The notes beneath the pieces are model-generated. The model saw only the letters and a program-made list of their open reading frames with translations, ran no database searches and was not told the origin of the DNA. DNA of 64,000 bases from JBIKWM01 sp044356305 (GTDB lineage: Bacteria > Bacteroidota > Bacteroidia > UBA10329), in the NCBI GenBank assembly GCA_044356305.1, contig JBIKWM010000006.1, forward strand, positions 1-64,000. Direction: 5' to 3'. The translations under genes and the position numbers were made by a program. Below are positions 50,114 to 59,641 of the stretch, in pieces (position 1 is the first letter of the stretch; each line of letters starts with the position of its first letter).

Positions 50114-51271
50114 TCAGTCATCCTGCCTCCTGCCCGCGCGCACCTCCTTCTCATGGCCCAGATGCTGTTCTATCAGGGTCTCAAGGGTGCAGTACACCAC
50201 AACATCGGGCCTCACCCGCTCCACTATGTGCCGGTTCGCACGGAACTGCCACGAGTCAAAGATCAGCACCGTCTCACTGAAGGCCTCTACAAGGAACGGC
50301 CGCGAGAAATCCGTGAACGAGTCACGGATCAACAGCGCCCGCGGGGCCGTGCTATCGCCCTCTATCCGGTACCGGTTCTCAAAGTCCCAAGGGTACGGGA
50401 AGGTCGGTATCGGTGCAAACCCGTACTTCTCCACCGTCCGTGCCCGCTGCGCGTTCGATAGCGGGTACCTGTACATGTCCTCCGTGGTGTCATCGCCCAG
50501 CACCGACCTGTGGAATCCGCTCTGTCGGTTCGAATCCACCCAGTGCACCGATTCAAAGGGAATCCTGTTCATGTTGGTGAAATCGCGGCTCAGCACCGCA
50601 TATATCTCCTTCGCGGCCAACGCCCCCGCCTCATAGTTCCAGTGATTGTCCAGCTTGAAGAACAGCTCCGAGGTGTCCTTCGATCGCATCAGGGCCGGAA
50701 GCATGTCATGCACCAGCCCCGGAAACCGTCCGTTCAGGCGTTCCATGATCTGCTCCGCCCTGCGTGGCCTGTTTCCAGGTCTCACCTGTATGGGCAGCAA
50801 CTCAGGGTACACATTTTCTTTTATCGGGATGATGAACCAGTAGCACCTGATGCCTTTGGCCGTCAGATACGCCACACGGTCGGCCCAGATCATCTCCAGG
50901 CTGTCCAGCTGAGCATCCGTGAGCTGCAACTTTCCCTCAATGATGTCCCGCTCCTTGCCCCCTTGGAACATCTGCCCGTTGGCACCTATAATGGTCCTCT
51001 TCGGGTCAGGCGACACCCTGAAAACTCCCACCGTAACGAGATGAAACACCTGCAGCAGCGGGGTTCGGAACGAGAATGCATCGTTATACCAGTCCTCAAA
51101 CTGCCCCGGAAAACCATCCAGATAGTTGATGTCCAACGCAGGGAAACGGGCTACCGAGCGGTTCTCATCTTTCCGCTTATACTCCCATATCCCGAGCATG
51201 CCATTTACGGTTGGCAGCAGCAGCGCACTGGCAAACAGTACCGGAAGCAGATATGCACGCAGCCTTTCCAT
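50114..51271 (-). CDS. AlgX/AlgJ-like SGNH acetyltransferase-type protein
   Basis: A 385-residue periplasmic protein with one N-terminal membrane anchor (YLLPVLFASALLLPTVNG). The body matches the AlgX/AlgJ SGNH-like domain that moves acetyl groups onto exopolysaccharide: FRTPLLQVFH, KENVYPE, the catalytic-type DNHWN (Asp, His) near residue 233 and RDSFTDFSRP (Ser) near residue 316. It lies 3 bp after an MBOAT gene, the standard two-protein arrangement for polysaccharide O-acetylation. The polymer acted on is unknown. Confidence 0.88.
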   Translation of the reverse strand: MERLRAYLLPVLFASALLLPTVNGMLGIWEYKRKDENRSVARFPALDINYLDGFPGQFEDWYNDAFSFRTPLLQVFHLVTVGVFRVSPDPKRTIIGANGQMFQGGKERDIIEGKLQLTDAQLDSLEMIWADRVAYLTAKGIRCYWFIIPIKENVYPELLPIQVRPGNRPRRAEQIMERLNGRFPGLVHDMLPALMRSKDTSELFFKLDNHWNYEAGALAAKEIYAVLSRDFTNMNRIPFESVHWVDSNRQSGFHRSVLGDDTTEDMYRYPLSNAQRARTVEKYGFAPIPTFPYPWDFENRYRIEGDSTAPRALLIRDSFTDFSRPFLVEAFSETVLIFDSWQFRANRHIVERVRPDVVVYCTLETLIEQHLGHEKEVRAGRRQDD

Positions 51272-51274
51272 CCC

Positions 51275-52696
51275 TCAGAATCTGAAATAGATGAACGGGT
51301 TGTACGTATCGCCCGCAAGAAAAACAGTGCAATAACCCAGCATGGCCAGCACCAGAAGGCTGCGCACCAATTCCGCACCTATGGCGAGCGCAGCATGCCC
51401 CTCGGTCATGGCGATCACTCTATGGTAAATGGCCCTGGGCCATGGCGTGGCCGCCAGTAGCGCCACCACCCCCACCGACTGATACAACCCGTTAAGAAAG
51501 ATCCTGTACGACAGCTCGCCTCCCTGTCCGGCCATGGATCCGATCAGGGCAACGGCACCGTCCATCTCCTCGAGTCTGAAAAAGACCCAGCCTACCAGCA
51601 CCACCACCATGGTGTAGGCCCAGCCGAATGGCTTTGGAAGCCTTTCCAGCACCTTGCCCCACCCTACCCGCTCCACCATGAGGAAAATGCCGTGAAAGGC
51701 TCCCCACACCACAAAGTTCCACGAGGCCCCGTGCCACAGGCCCGTCAGCAGGAACACGATGCTCAGGTTGCGGTACACGCGCCATCCGCCCTGCCGGTTG
51801 CCGCCCAGCGGTATGTACACATAGTCGCGGAACCATGTGCTCAGCGATATGTGCCACCTCCGCCAGAAGTCCTTGATGCTCGATGCGATGTACGGGTGGT
51901 TGAAATTCTCCAACAGATTGAAACCGAACATCGAGGCCAGCCCGATGGCCATATCGCTGTAACCGGAGAAATCGAAATAGATCTGAAGGGCGTAGGCCAC
52001 CACACCCAACCAGGCCGCAGGGGTACTCAGTTGCGAAGGGTCCATCCGCAGCACCTCATCCGCCAACGCGCCCATGGTGTTGGCCACCACCACCTTCTTG
52101 AACAGACCCGAACAGAACCGCTCCACCCCATCGCGGAACATGACCACCGTGGGCCTGCGCTGCTTCTTTATCTGATCAATGATGTCATGGAAACGCACAA
52201 TAGGCCCTGCGATAAGCTGTGGGAAGAAGCTCACATACAAGGTGGTCTGGGCCAATGTGATCCGCGTGCGGTCGGCACTGCGATACATGTCCCACAGCAT
52301 GCTCATCTGCTGAAAGGTGAAGAACGAGATGCCTAATGGCAGTTTTATATGGGGGTCGATAAAATGCCAGTCGGCACCAAGGGCGCTTACCAGCACGTTC
52401 AGATTCTCTACAGCAAATCCGATGTACTTGAATATCGCCAATATGATGACATTGAGCAGTACACCTACCTTCAACCACACCATCGGCCTTTCGCTGCGCA
52501 GCATCCCTGCACCCACTAGGTGGTTTAGCAGAATACTGCCCATCATGATGAGCGCATAGCTCACCCCTCCCCATGCATAGAAAAGCAGACTGGCGAAAAT
52601 GAGCACCCCGTTGCCCCATTTTCTCGGCACCAGCAGGTACAGTGCCAGCACCAGAGGCAGAAACGCATACAGGAAGGTGAGCGAACTGAAGAGCAT
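51275..52696 (-). CDS. MBOAT family O-acyltransferase (AlgI/DltB-like)
   Basis: A 473-residue polytopic inner-membrane protein that passes acetyl groups across the membrane for O-acetylation of a surface polymer. It has the AlgI-type motifs LGISFFTFQQMSMLWDMYR, FPQLIAGPIVRF, NHPYIASSIKDFWRRWHISLS in two overlapping parts, and the catalytic His region LTGLWHGASWNFVVWG near residue 325. It works with the SGNH protein encoded 3 bp downstream. A methyltransferase gene ends 3 bp upstream, so three genes form one tight unit. Confidence 0.93.
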   Translation of the reverse strand: MLFSSLTFLYAFLPLVLALYLLVPRKWGNGVLIFASLLFYAWGGVSYALIMMGSILLNHLVGAGMLRSERPMVWLKVGVLLNVIILAIFKYIGFAVENLNVLVSALGADWHFIDPHIKLPLGISFFTFQQMSMLWDMYRSADRTRITLAQTTLYVSFFPQLIAGPIVRFHDIIDQIKKQRRPTVVMFRDGVERFCSGLFKKVVVANTMGALADEVLRMDPSQLSTPAAWLGVVAYALQIYFDFSGYSDMAIGLASMFGFNLLENFNHPYIASSIKDFWRRWHISLSTWFRDYVYIPLGGNRQGGWRVYRNLSIVFLLTGLWHGASWNFVVWGAFHGIFLMVERVGWGKVLERLPKPFGWAYTMVVVLVGWVFFRLEEMDGAVALIGSMAGQGGELSYRIFLNGLYQSVGVVALLAATPWPRAIYHRVIAMTEGHAALAIGAELVRSLLVLAMLGYCTVFLAGDTYNPFIYFRF

Positions 52697-52699
52697 ACC

Positions 52700-53602
52700 T
52701 CAGCGACAGAACCGCACAAATGTGCCAAGGGGCAGCCGTTGGCCTGTCGCTGATGGCAGATACAGCCCTCCCAACTCCGATCTTACCTTACCGAAATGGC
52801 TGTGCACCAGGCTCTCGCCCACCAGAGCCGACATGCCCATGCTATAGAGATTGAGCACCACGAACCCATGGGGATGAAGCAGTTGATGGCATACCCCCAT
52901 CATCTCGTCAATGCTGTCCTCCAGCACCCATTTCTCGCCATCGGGCCCGCGCCCATAGGCAGGCGGATCGAGTATGATGCCGTGATACCTGGCCCCTTTG
53001 CGTGCCTCGCGCCTGCAGAATTTCATGGCATCGTCCACCATCCAGCGCATCTCGGGCAGTTTGCTGGCCTCACGGTTCTGGTTGGTCCATGTTATGGTCT
53101 GCCGCACCGAATCGACATGCGTTACAAACGCACCGGCCTGAGCTGCGGCAAGGCTGGCCCCGCCTGTGTAGGCAAACAGGTTGAGCACATCGGGCCGTGC
53201 CACATTTCGCTTCAGGGCTTTCACCTGCGCGGCTATGTACTCCCAGTTGCAGGCCTGCTCAGGAAACAGCCCCACATGGCCGAATCCGGTAAGGGCCAGC
53301 CTCAGACGCAGGTCGAGCGCCTCGCTGCGGTATCCGATGGTCCACACATCGGGCATCTCCTGCAGGCGGTTCCATTGGCCCTTATCGCCCACAAAACTCC
53401 CCGTTGCCCTAGCCTTGTCGCGCACATAATGGGCATGGGCCCTGGCCTCCCAATCCTTGCGCGGCAGCGAGGCCCGGTAAACCGCCTGCGGCTCAGGCCT
53501 TATCAGAGAATACGGCCCGAAGCGTTCTAACTTCTCTCCGCCTCCACTATCAATGAGCTCGTATTCTCTCCAGGACGGGCAGAGCAGATGGTGGTCGGTC
53601 AT
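52700..53602 (-). CDS. class I SAM-dependent methyltransferase (RlmI-like)
   Basis: A 300-residue enzyme that starts at ATG 53602 (MTDHHLLCPSW); an upstream frame to 53638 adds 12 residues. The Rossmann part has LNLFAYTGGASLAAA (SAM-binding) near residue 160 and DPPAYGRG (the NPPY/DPPxF-like catalytic motif) near 235, as in the RlmI/RlmK rRNA methyltransferase family, but the N-terminal PUA domain is absent. The likely substrate is therefore an RNA base, unproven. It is first in the unit with MBOAT and SGNH, with no obvious functional link. Confidence 0.82.
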   Translation of the reverse strand: MTDHHLLCPSWREYELIDSGGGEKLERFGPYSLIRPEPQAVYRASLPRKDWEARAHAHYVRDKARATGSFVGDKGQWNRLQEMPDVWTIGYRSEALDLRLRLALTGFGHVGLFPEQACNWEYIAAQVKALKRNVARPDVLNLFAYTGGASLAAAQAGAFVTHVDSVRQTITWTNQNREASKLPEMRWMVDDAMKFCRREARKGARYHGIILDPPAYGRGPDGEKWVLEDSIDEMMGVCHQLLHPHGFVVLNLYSMGMSALVGESLVHSHFGKVRSELGGLYLPSATGQRLPLGTFVRFCR

Positions 53603-53765
53603 GCCGCAAAGTAAAGGGCACGGGCCATCTCCTGTCACCCAACGGTTCAGTTCGGTCTCATGGCCCTTTTGACCGCTCTACGGTCCTACTCCCAAATGGC
53701 TGACATCAATGAAACGGGTATAGAGAGCAGAAAATTGATCCGCTCAGTACAGATCATCAACCATT

Positions 53766-56135
53766 TCAATGGGTGATGATGATGCGGTGCACCACATCGG
53801 TGGCGCGCAGCATATATACCCCTGATGGCCATTCGCCCGTGTCAATGCGCAACATGCCGTTTACATTGGCCGTCAGCATCTTCTTACCCACCGCATCAAA
53901 CACCTCAATGGCCATGTCATCCTGCTGCGAAGCCATGATCTGTACAAAGTCCCGGGCCGGGTTCGGGTACACCCGCACCACCGACTGCTCCTTCACCACA
54001 TGGCCTACCGACACGTTATCGTTGTTGCCATTGTAGGTGGGCAGTTGTATCATGAAGTCGCCCGTTCCGTTTGGTACCCGGGCCAGCCCCATGTCAGTGG
54101 TCTGGGCGCCATAGTGCAATGAATCAATGAAGCGCAACTGATCATCGAGCAGCATAACGGCCTCTCCGCTGGCCGATAGCTTGAAGTTCATGTGGTTCCA
54201 GCCCTGGCTGCTGTCCTCATCGGCCCACAGGATCATATAGCCGCCCGCAGCTATGACCGTGTTGGCGGGTACCTGCCACTTGTTCAGGTTCGCCAGATTG
54301 TCGGTCAGGTAATATCCGCTCAGATCCACCTGCGAACTTCCGTTGTTGTACAGTTCCACCCAGTCGTCATACTCGCCTGCATCATCGCTAGCGGTGGCGC
54401 TGTTGCTTGCCATCACCTCATTTATCACCACCGGAATATTCAGGGCCTCTTCTAGTTGCACCTGATATACGAACACATCGTGCTCGGCCCCTACCGGCCA
54501 GTATGCCACACTCTTGGCCGTGGTGTTGGCCACCGCCTCCACATAGCTCCGTACCCAGGTTCCGGCCGCGTAGCCGGGTATGGCGCCCCCGTACACCCCA
54601 TCGGCCGCTGCACCATCGTGGTGGGCACCGTCATCATACATCTGGGTCACAGAGAAATTACCTGTGAAGGCATCGGAGTAATACAGATTCACCTGAAACA
54701 CCCCGCTCGTATGGGTCACATCGGCCCGCACCCAGCCCTGCTCGTTGGCCGCAGGGGCGGTCCACTGGCTCTCGGCCGTGTTCTGATAATACGGGTTGCT
54801 GATGGTAGGTGCCACCTGAGCCACCTCGGTATTGGCCAACAGGATGGTCCTCCTGTTGGTGATGAAGGTCTTCAGTGCGGTCACCTCCGAAACGAACTCA
54901 TTGTACGTGTAAAGCTTGATCGGGTCATCCTGCACCTGCTGGTCAATCTGCGCCTTGTAGGCATCGAGAATACCATTCGTGTTCGCTGGATTGAATATGC
55001 CATTAAGTATGGTGCGCATGTGCGCCAGATACCGCTGTCTCCATGCGGGCACGGCCAGCACTTTGTTCAGCAAGGGGTAGTTGGCATTGTCGGCATGATA
55101 GAATGGGCTCCAGTTCAGGCCCTGGCTGTTAAGGGCGCTGTTGCCGTCAAACTCTAGCGGGGTCATGCGCCCTGTCTCCACATCGTGGTAGGCGTAATAG
55201 TCCATCTTGCCCTTGTACACATAGCTGTCATCGTCTGCAAATGCAATCTCGCAGGCCAGGAACCACAGCACGCGGTCCATGTCGAAATACTGCGGTAGCA
55301 CGGATTCCAGATTGGCTGTGGCCGTTTGATTCAGCATCTGGCACGCATCGCGCAGGTAGTCCCACGGATTCACCTCATCACTGCTCTTCAAAGTGTAGTA
55401 GTCCTGATAGAGGGCCGTATCGGACCCCAGGTAATTGAAAGCCGCGGTGCCATCGCCCCATTGTCCGCCAGGACCAGGGCCCGGACCAGGTCCACCAGTG
55501 CTGCGCACATGGGCCCGCCACAGGCTGCCATCGTTGCTGAAGAACCACTCCTTCATCATGTCTTTGTTGAGCTGCTGCACATTGGGATACAGGCCCCAGT
55601 CGCCCCCATTGATGTGCAGATGTATGAAATTGGCCTTCACTGCGGGCACGTGGTGGCGTATCTGGTTAGAGTAGAACACCTCGCGTAGGAACGACTCATC
55701 CTCAAACGAATTGTTGAGGTTCAGGGTGCTGTATCCCATCAGGTCCTGCCCGCTGATGTACTCGTTCATGTCAATACCGAACGATTTCTTGTTCGAGTTC
55801 TGAACGTTCATATAAGAGGTGTTCCCCTTGAATGCCACACCCACGCTGTCGTAGCTGACACCATCCACGGTGAGGGCCGCAGGTATGGGTGTGCGCGTGG
55901 TATAGTTGGCCTGCATCTGGCTCCAGTAATTGGCCTGCGGAAACTCCAAATAGAAATCGCGGATCAGGGTACTGTCATACAGCCCCTCGCTTGCCAGGCC
56001 GCCTGTGCGCAGATAATGTCCGTCCTGGCTCACATACATGGCACTGGGCAGGTTGAGCCCTTGCGAAAAGGCACCGCTATGTGCGCCCAGCAAGGCCATG
56101 GCTATTGCGATAGACTTCAATTCTCTCATGACCAT
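53766..56135 (-). CDS. CotH-kinase, lamin-tail and T9SS type A exported protein
   Basis: A 789-residue secreted protein. After a signal peptide (AIAMALLGAHSGAFSQ) a CotH kinase domain spans about 45-420. Its features are FKGNTSYMNVQNSNKKSF, the substrate-strand LYPNVQQLNK, and the catalytic-type ADDDSYVYKGKMDYYAYHD followed by MTPLEFDGNSAL. A Gly-Pro linker (GGPGPGPGPGGQ) interrupts it near residue 215. A lamin-tail domain covers about 575-690 (INEVMASNSATASDDAGE), and the last 80 residues are a type A sorting domain (VRVYPNPARDFVQI). It may phosphorylate surface proteins. ATG 56129 is an equally possible start. Confidence 0.87.
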   Translation of the reverse strand: MVMRELKSIAIAMALLGAHSGAFSQGLNLPSAMYVSQDGHYLRTGGLASEGLYDSTLIRDFYLEFPQANYWSQMQANYTTRTPIPAALTVDGVSYDSVGVAFKGNTSYMNVQNSNKKSFGIDMNEYISGQDLMGYSTLNLNNSFEDESFLREVFYSNQIRHHVPAVKANFIHLHINGGDWGLYPNVQQLNKDMMKEWFFSNDGSLWRAHVRSTGGPGPGPGPGGQWGDGTAAFNYLGSDTALYQDYYTLKSSDEVNPWDYLRDACQMLNQTATANLESVLPQYFDMDRVLWFLACEIAFADDDSYVYKGKMDYYAYHDVETGRMTPLEFDGNSALNSQGLNWSPFYHADNANYPLLNKVLAVPAWRQRYLAHMRTILNGIFNPANTNGILDAYKAQIDQQVQDDPIKLYTYNEFVSEVTALKTFITNRRTILLANTEVAQVAPTISNPYYQNTAESQWTAPAANEQGWVRADVTHTSGVFQVNLYYSDAFTGNFSVTQMYDDGAHHDGAAADGVYGGAIPGYAAGTWVRSYVEAVANTTAKSVAYWPVGAEHDVFVYQVQLEEALNIPVVINEVMASNSATASDDAGEYDDWVELYNNGSSQVDLSGYYLTDNLANLNKWQVPANTVIAAGGYMILWADEDSSQGWNHMNFKLSASGEAVMLLDDQLRFIDSLHYGAQTTDMGLARVPNGTGDFMIQLPTYNGNNDNVSVGHVVKEQSVVRVYPNPARDFVQIMASQQDDMAIEVFDAVGKKMLTANVNGMLRIDTGEWPSGVYMLRATDVVHRIIITH

Positions 56136-56354
56136 TTTACATCAGGTTTGTGATGCAAACGTATCGGCTGGATCGGGCCATGTCATTACATTTAAGCGAG
56201 AGATGTTAATGAGTTGGCATATGACCCCTAGATGGAAAATTCGAGTCTTTTGGAGATGTCAGAGTAAAGAGGAGTGTTTTACCAACGCTCCAAATCTTGG
56301 AGACCGAAATAGGCGGATGATTATTTAACAGTGGGTGATGGCCAATACCACCAC

Positions 56355-57332
56355 TCACCCCTTGAACCACTCCAGCGTGGTGCGGAGGCCCGCTTCGATG
56401 CTCACCTGTGGGTCGTAGCCCAGAAAGGCCCGGGCCTGCGAGATGTCGGCCAACGAATCCTGGATGTCGCCCTGCCGAGGTGCACGGTAGGTGGGGCGTA
56501 TATCCGTGCCGATGGCCTCGGCAATACCATTGAAGAGCTGATTCACGGTGGTGCGCTGCCCGAAGGCGATGTTGTAAACCCGGCCCGTGGCACCCGGCAC
56601 AGTGCTGAACATGGCGCGTATGTTGGCCTGCACTGCATTGTCCACATAGGTGAAGTCGCGGCTCTGCTCACCATCGCCATTGATGTAGGGCGAGCGCCCG
56701 TTGAGCAGCGCATCCATGAACAGAGGGATCACGGCCGCGTACGGACCATCGGGTTTTTGATTGGGCCCGAACACGTTGAAATACCTCAATCCCACCACCT
56801 CAATACCATAATTGAGGGCATACACCCCCGCGTAGATCTCATTCACCAGTTTGCTGGCGGCATAGGGGCTCAGCGGACTGCCTATGTGCTCCTCGGTCTT
56901 GGGCAGCTTGATGCTGTCGCCATAGACACTTGAGGAGCTGGCATACACGAACCTGCGCACATTGGCATCCTTTGCCGCTGTGAGCATGTTCAGGAACCCC
57001 GTCACATTGCTGGCGTTGGTGGCCAACGGGGTGAGCAGACTGCGGGGCACACTGCCCAAGGCCGCCTGGTGGGTGATGTAATCCACACCCCTGCACGCCT
57101 CGATGCACGTGGCCGCATCGACAATATCACCCTCAATGAACCTGAAATTGGGCCTGCCGATGTGGTGCGCTATGTTGCTCCGTTTGCCTTCGCACAGGTT
57201 ATCGAGCACCCTCACTTCGCCCGCCCCATGGGCCATCAGATAATTCACAATGTTGCTGCCGATAAAACCGGCACCGCCCGTGACCAGGAAGGTGAATCTG
57301 CTGATGTCGGCCGGGTGGAAGGACATGGTCAA
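56355..57332 (-). CDS. NAD-dependent epimerase, WbpP/TviC-like (UDP-HexNAc or uronate 4-epimerase)
   Basis: A 325-residue extended SDR. It has TGGAGFIGSNIVNYL (NAD site), QAALGSVPRSLL and NVTGFLNML, which are hallmarks of WbpP/TviC UDP-N-acetylhexosamine or hexuronate 4-epimerases, and the catalytic YAASK at about residues 160-164. GDGEQSRDFTYVDNAV is the substrate-end motif. As the last gene of the leftward sugar cluster it would convert UDP-GlcNAc(A) to UDP-GalNAc(A), consistent with a WbpA-like dehydrogenase four genes upstream. ATG 57326 is an alternative start. The product is inferred. Confidence 0.88.
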   Translation of the reverse strand: MTMSFHPADISRFTFLVTGGAGFIGSNIVNYLMAHGAGEVRVLDNLCEGKRSNIAHHIGRPNFRFIEGDIVDAATCIEACRGVDYITHQAALGSVPRSLLTPLATNASNVTGFLNMLTAAKDANVRRFVYASSSSVYGDSIKLPKTEEHIGSPLSPYAASKLVNEIYAGVYALNYGIEVVGLRYFNVFGPNQKPDGPYAAVIPLFMDALLNGRSPYINGDGEQSRDFTYVDNAVQANIRAMFSTVPGATGRVYNIAFGQRTTVNQLFNGIAEAIGTDIRPTYRAPRQGDIQDSLADISQARAFLGYDPQVSIEAGLRTTLEWFKG

Positions 57333-57336
57333 TCAG

Positions 57337-57406
57337 GAATTGAGAATTAGGAAATACGAATTAAGAATTAGGAATTGAGCGTGAAGAGTTAGGAATGCTG
57401 AATCGT
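57337..57406. repeat. degenerate heptanucleotide array (GAATTAG/GAATTGA)
   Basis: Ten consecutive 7-bp words fill almost the whole spacer between rfbB and the epimerase gene: GAATTGA, GAATTAG, GAAATAC, GAATTAA, GAATTAG, GAATTGA, GCGTGAA, GAGTTAG, GAATGCT, GAATCGT. Confidence 0.82.
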
Positions 57407-57419
57407 AAAGTGCCCAACG

Positions 57420-58472
57420 CTATCTCGCAACATACTGCTGCTCATAATACTTCTGGTAACTGCCCGATGTCACGTTGTTCAGCCACGCCTCATTGGCCAG
57501 ATACCAGTCCACCGTGGCGGGCAGACCTTCCTCAAAGGTGAGGCTCGGCCGCCAGCCCAGTTCGTTCTGCAGTTTTGATGAGTCGATGGCATAGCGCAGG
57601 TCGTGGCCGGCACGGTCCTTCACGAAAGTGATCAGCCCCTCCGATGTGCCGGGTTCGCGGCCCAGCTTCTCGTCCATCACCTTGCACAGCAGACGGATCA
57701 GGTCGATGTTCGTCCACTCGTTGTTGCCACCGATGTTGTAGGTCTCGCCATTGCCGCCCCTGTGATAGATGGTGTCGATGGCCGCAGCATGGTCAAGCAC
57801 ATACAGCCAGTCGCGCACATTCTCACCTTTACCATAAACGGGTATCGGTTTCATGTTTCTGATGTTGTGGATGGCCAGCGGGATCAGTTTCTCGGGGAAG
57901 TGGTTGGGCCCGTAGTTGTTTGAGCAATTGGACACCACAATGGGGAGGCCGTAAGTGTGGTGATAGGCCCGGACCAGGTGGTCGCTGCTGGCCTTGCTGG
58001 CCGAGTATGGGCTGCGGGGATCGTAGGCCGTGGTCTCGTAAAAGAAGCCCTCCTCGCCCAGGCTGCCATACACCTCATCGGTGCTGACGTGGTAGAATCG
58101 TTTCCCTTCAAAGTTGCCGTTCCATTTGGCGCGGGCGGCATTCAGGAGGTTCACCGTGCCGATAATGTTGGTATGGATGAACTCCATCGGATTGCTGATG
58201 CTGCGGTCCACATGCGACTCGGCCGCCAGGTGCACCACCCCCATCACATCATACTTCGCAAAAACGGCATTCACCGCCCCGGCATCCACAATATCGACCT
58301 TTTCAAAACGGTAGTTGGGCAGATGGTCCACATCCTTCAGGTTCTCGAGGTTTCCAGCATAGGTCAGTTTGTCGAGGTTGACGATCTGCACATCGGGGTA
58401 GCGTGTCACAAAACGCCTTACCACGTGCGATCCGATGAAACCGGCCCCTCCGGTGATGATGATGGTCTTCAT
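57420..58472 (-). CDS. rfbB: dTDP-glucose 4,6-dehydratase
   Basis: Makes dTDP-4-keto-6-deoxyglucose, the branch point to rhamnose and other deoxy sugars. ATG 58472 (MKTIIITGG) gives 350 residues, the family norm. Motifs: TGGAGFIGSHVV, LTYAGNLENL, HLAAESHVDRSI, VSTDEVYGSLGEEGFF (catalytic DE pair), YSASKASSD (YxxxK) and NCSNNYGPNHFPEKLIPL. RfbA, RfbC and RfbD are not in the window, so the end sugar is unknown. A heptanucleotide array lies on its 5' side. Confidence 0.95.
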   Translation of the reverse strand: MKTIIITGGAGFIGSHVVRRFVTRYPDVQIVNLDKLTYAGNLENLKDVDHLPNYRFEKVDIVDAGAVNAVFAKYDVMGVVHLAAESHVDRSISNPMEFIHTNIIGTVNLLNAARAKWNGNFEGKRFYHVSTDEVYGSLGEEGFFYETTAYDPRSPYSASKASSDHLVRAYHHTYGLPIVVSNCSNNYGPNHFPEKLIPLAIHNIRNMKPIPVYGKGENVRDWLYVLDHAAAIDTIYHRGGNGETYNIGGNNEWTNIDLIRLLCKVMDEKLGREPGTSEGLITFVKDRAGHDLRYAIDSSKLQNELGWRPSLTFEEGLPATVDWYLANEAWLNNVTSGSYQKYYEQQYVAR

Positions 58473-58481
58473 GCTTTCAAT

Positions 58482-58516
58482 GAGCAATTAGCAATGAACA
58501 AATGGCAATGAGGAGT
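58482..58516. repeat. degenerate heptanucleotide array (GAGCAAT/TAGCAAT)
   Basis: Five 7-bp words: GAGCAAT, TAGCAAT, GAACAAA, TGGCAAT, GAGGAGT, in the spacer between galE and rfbB, directly before the rfbB start. Confidence 0.6.
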
Positions 58517-58586
58517 TCCGTAGTTCCAATGGTTGTGTGCCTCTCCTCCGATCGGTGTTTATCATTCGATTTTGAATACCCGATAT

Positions 58587-59591
58587 TCATCCGATGGCCT
58601 TTTCCCAGTTCCACGCATCGCGCATGGCATCGGACATGGTGAGGCGGCTCTTCCAGCCCAGCTTCTCCTCCGCCAGTGCAGTCTCGGCCCAAATGGCCGT
58701 GATATCGCCCTCGCGTCTGGGCCCTATGCGGTAGTTGAGTGATTTTCCACTTACATGTTCAAAGGCCACGATGGCCTCCATCACCGAATTTCCTTTGCCC
58801 GTGCCCACGTTATACACCTCATATCCGGCCTCCATTCTGCCCTGGGTAACGCGGCCCATGGCGGCCACATGGGCCTCTGCCAGGTCCACCACATGTATGT
58901 AGTCGCGTATGCATGTGCCATCAGGCGTTGGGTAGTCGTTGCCGTGCACGGTAAGCTGCTGGCGCTTTCCTATGGCTGTCTGCGTTATGTAGGGCACCAG
59001 GTTGTTGGGCACGCCCAGTGGCAACTCACCTATGTGCGCTGACGGGTGTGCACCTATCGGGTTGAAATACCTCAGGGCGATGGCCTCAATGGTGCCTGTT
59101 GCCGCCACATCGCGCAGAATGTCCTCGCATATCCGCTTAGTATTGCCGTAGGGCGATGCAGCCTCTTTGCGCGGGGTGGTCTCGGTAACGGGCGAGCGGT
59201 CGGGTTCGCCATACACTGTGCATGAGCTGCTGAACACGATGCGCCTCACCCCGTGCCGCTGCATGGCCCCCAGCAGGGACGAGAGGCCTCCCACATTGTT
59301 ATCATAATACGCCAGCGGCCTCTCAACGCTCTCACCCACGGCCTTAAAGGCTGCGAAGTGGATCACCGCCTCTATGCTGTAATTCCCGAACAGTGCATCG
59401 AGCGTGGCCCCATCACATACATTGCCCTCAATGAATGCAGGACGCCTGCCCGAAATGGCCGCTATGCTCCCGACCACCGAGGCCCGCGAATTGCTCAGGT
59501 CGTCCAATATCAGCACCTCGTGCCCTGCCTCCTGCAGCGCCACCACGGTGTGCGATCCGATAAAACCTGTGCCGCCAGTTACGAGGATCAT
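58587..59591 (-). CDS. galE: UDP-glucose 4-epimerase
   Basis: Interconverts UDP-glucose and UDP-galactose. ATG 59591 (MILVTGGTGFIGSH) gives 334 residues. Motifs: TGGTGFIGSHTV, HFAAFKAVGESVERPLAYYDNN, SSSCTVYG, YGNTK (YxxxK) and the GalE-specific YFNPIGAHPSAHIGE, DGTCIRDYIHVVDLA and LNYRIGPRREGDI. It supplies UDP-Gal for the surface polymer and sits between the WbpA-like gene and rfbB, separated by spacers carrying short repeats. Confidence 0.96.
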   Translation of the reverse strand: MILVTGGTGFIGSHTVVALQEAGHEVLILDDLSNSRASVVGSIAAISGRRPAFIEGNVCDGATLDALFGNYSIEAVIHFAAFKAVGESVERPLAYYDNNVGGLSSLLGAMQRHGVRRIVFSSSCTVYGEPDRSPVTETTPRKEAASPYGNTKRICEDILRDVAATGTIEAIALRYFNPIGAHPSAHIGELPLGVPNNLVPYITQTAIGKRQQLTVHGNDYPTPDGTCIRDYIHVVDLAEAHVAAMGRVTQGRMEAGYEVYNVGTGKGNSVMEAIVAFEHVSGKSLNYRIGPRREGDITAIWAETALAEEKLGWKSRLTMSDAMRDAWNWEKAIG

Positions 59592-59597
59592 TCCACC

Positions 59598-59632
59598 CAA
59601 TTATCAATTAGCAATGTGCAATTATCAATTGT
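59598..59632. repeat. degenerate heptanucleotide array (CAATTAT/CAATTAG)
   Basis: Five 7-bp words, CAATTAT, CAATTAG, CAATGTG, CAATTAT, CAATTGT, in the 50-bp spacer before galE. Confidence 0.7.
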
Positions 59633-59641
59633 CCGTTGGCC

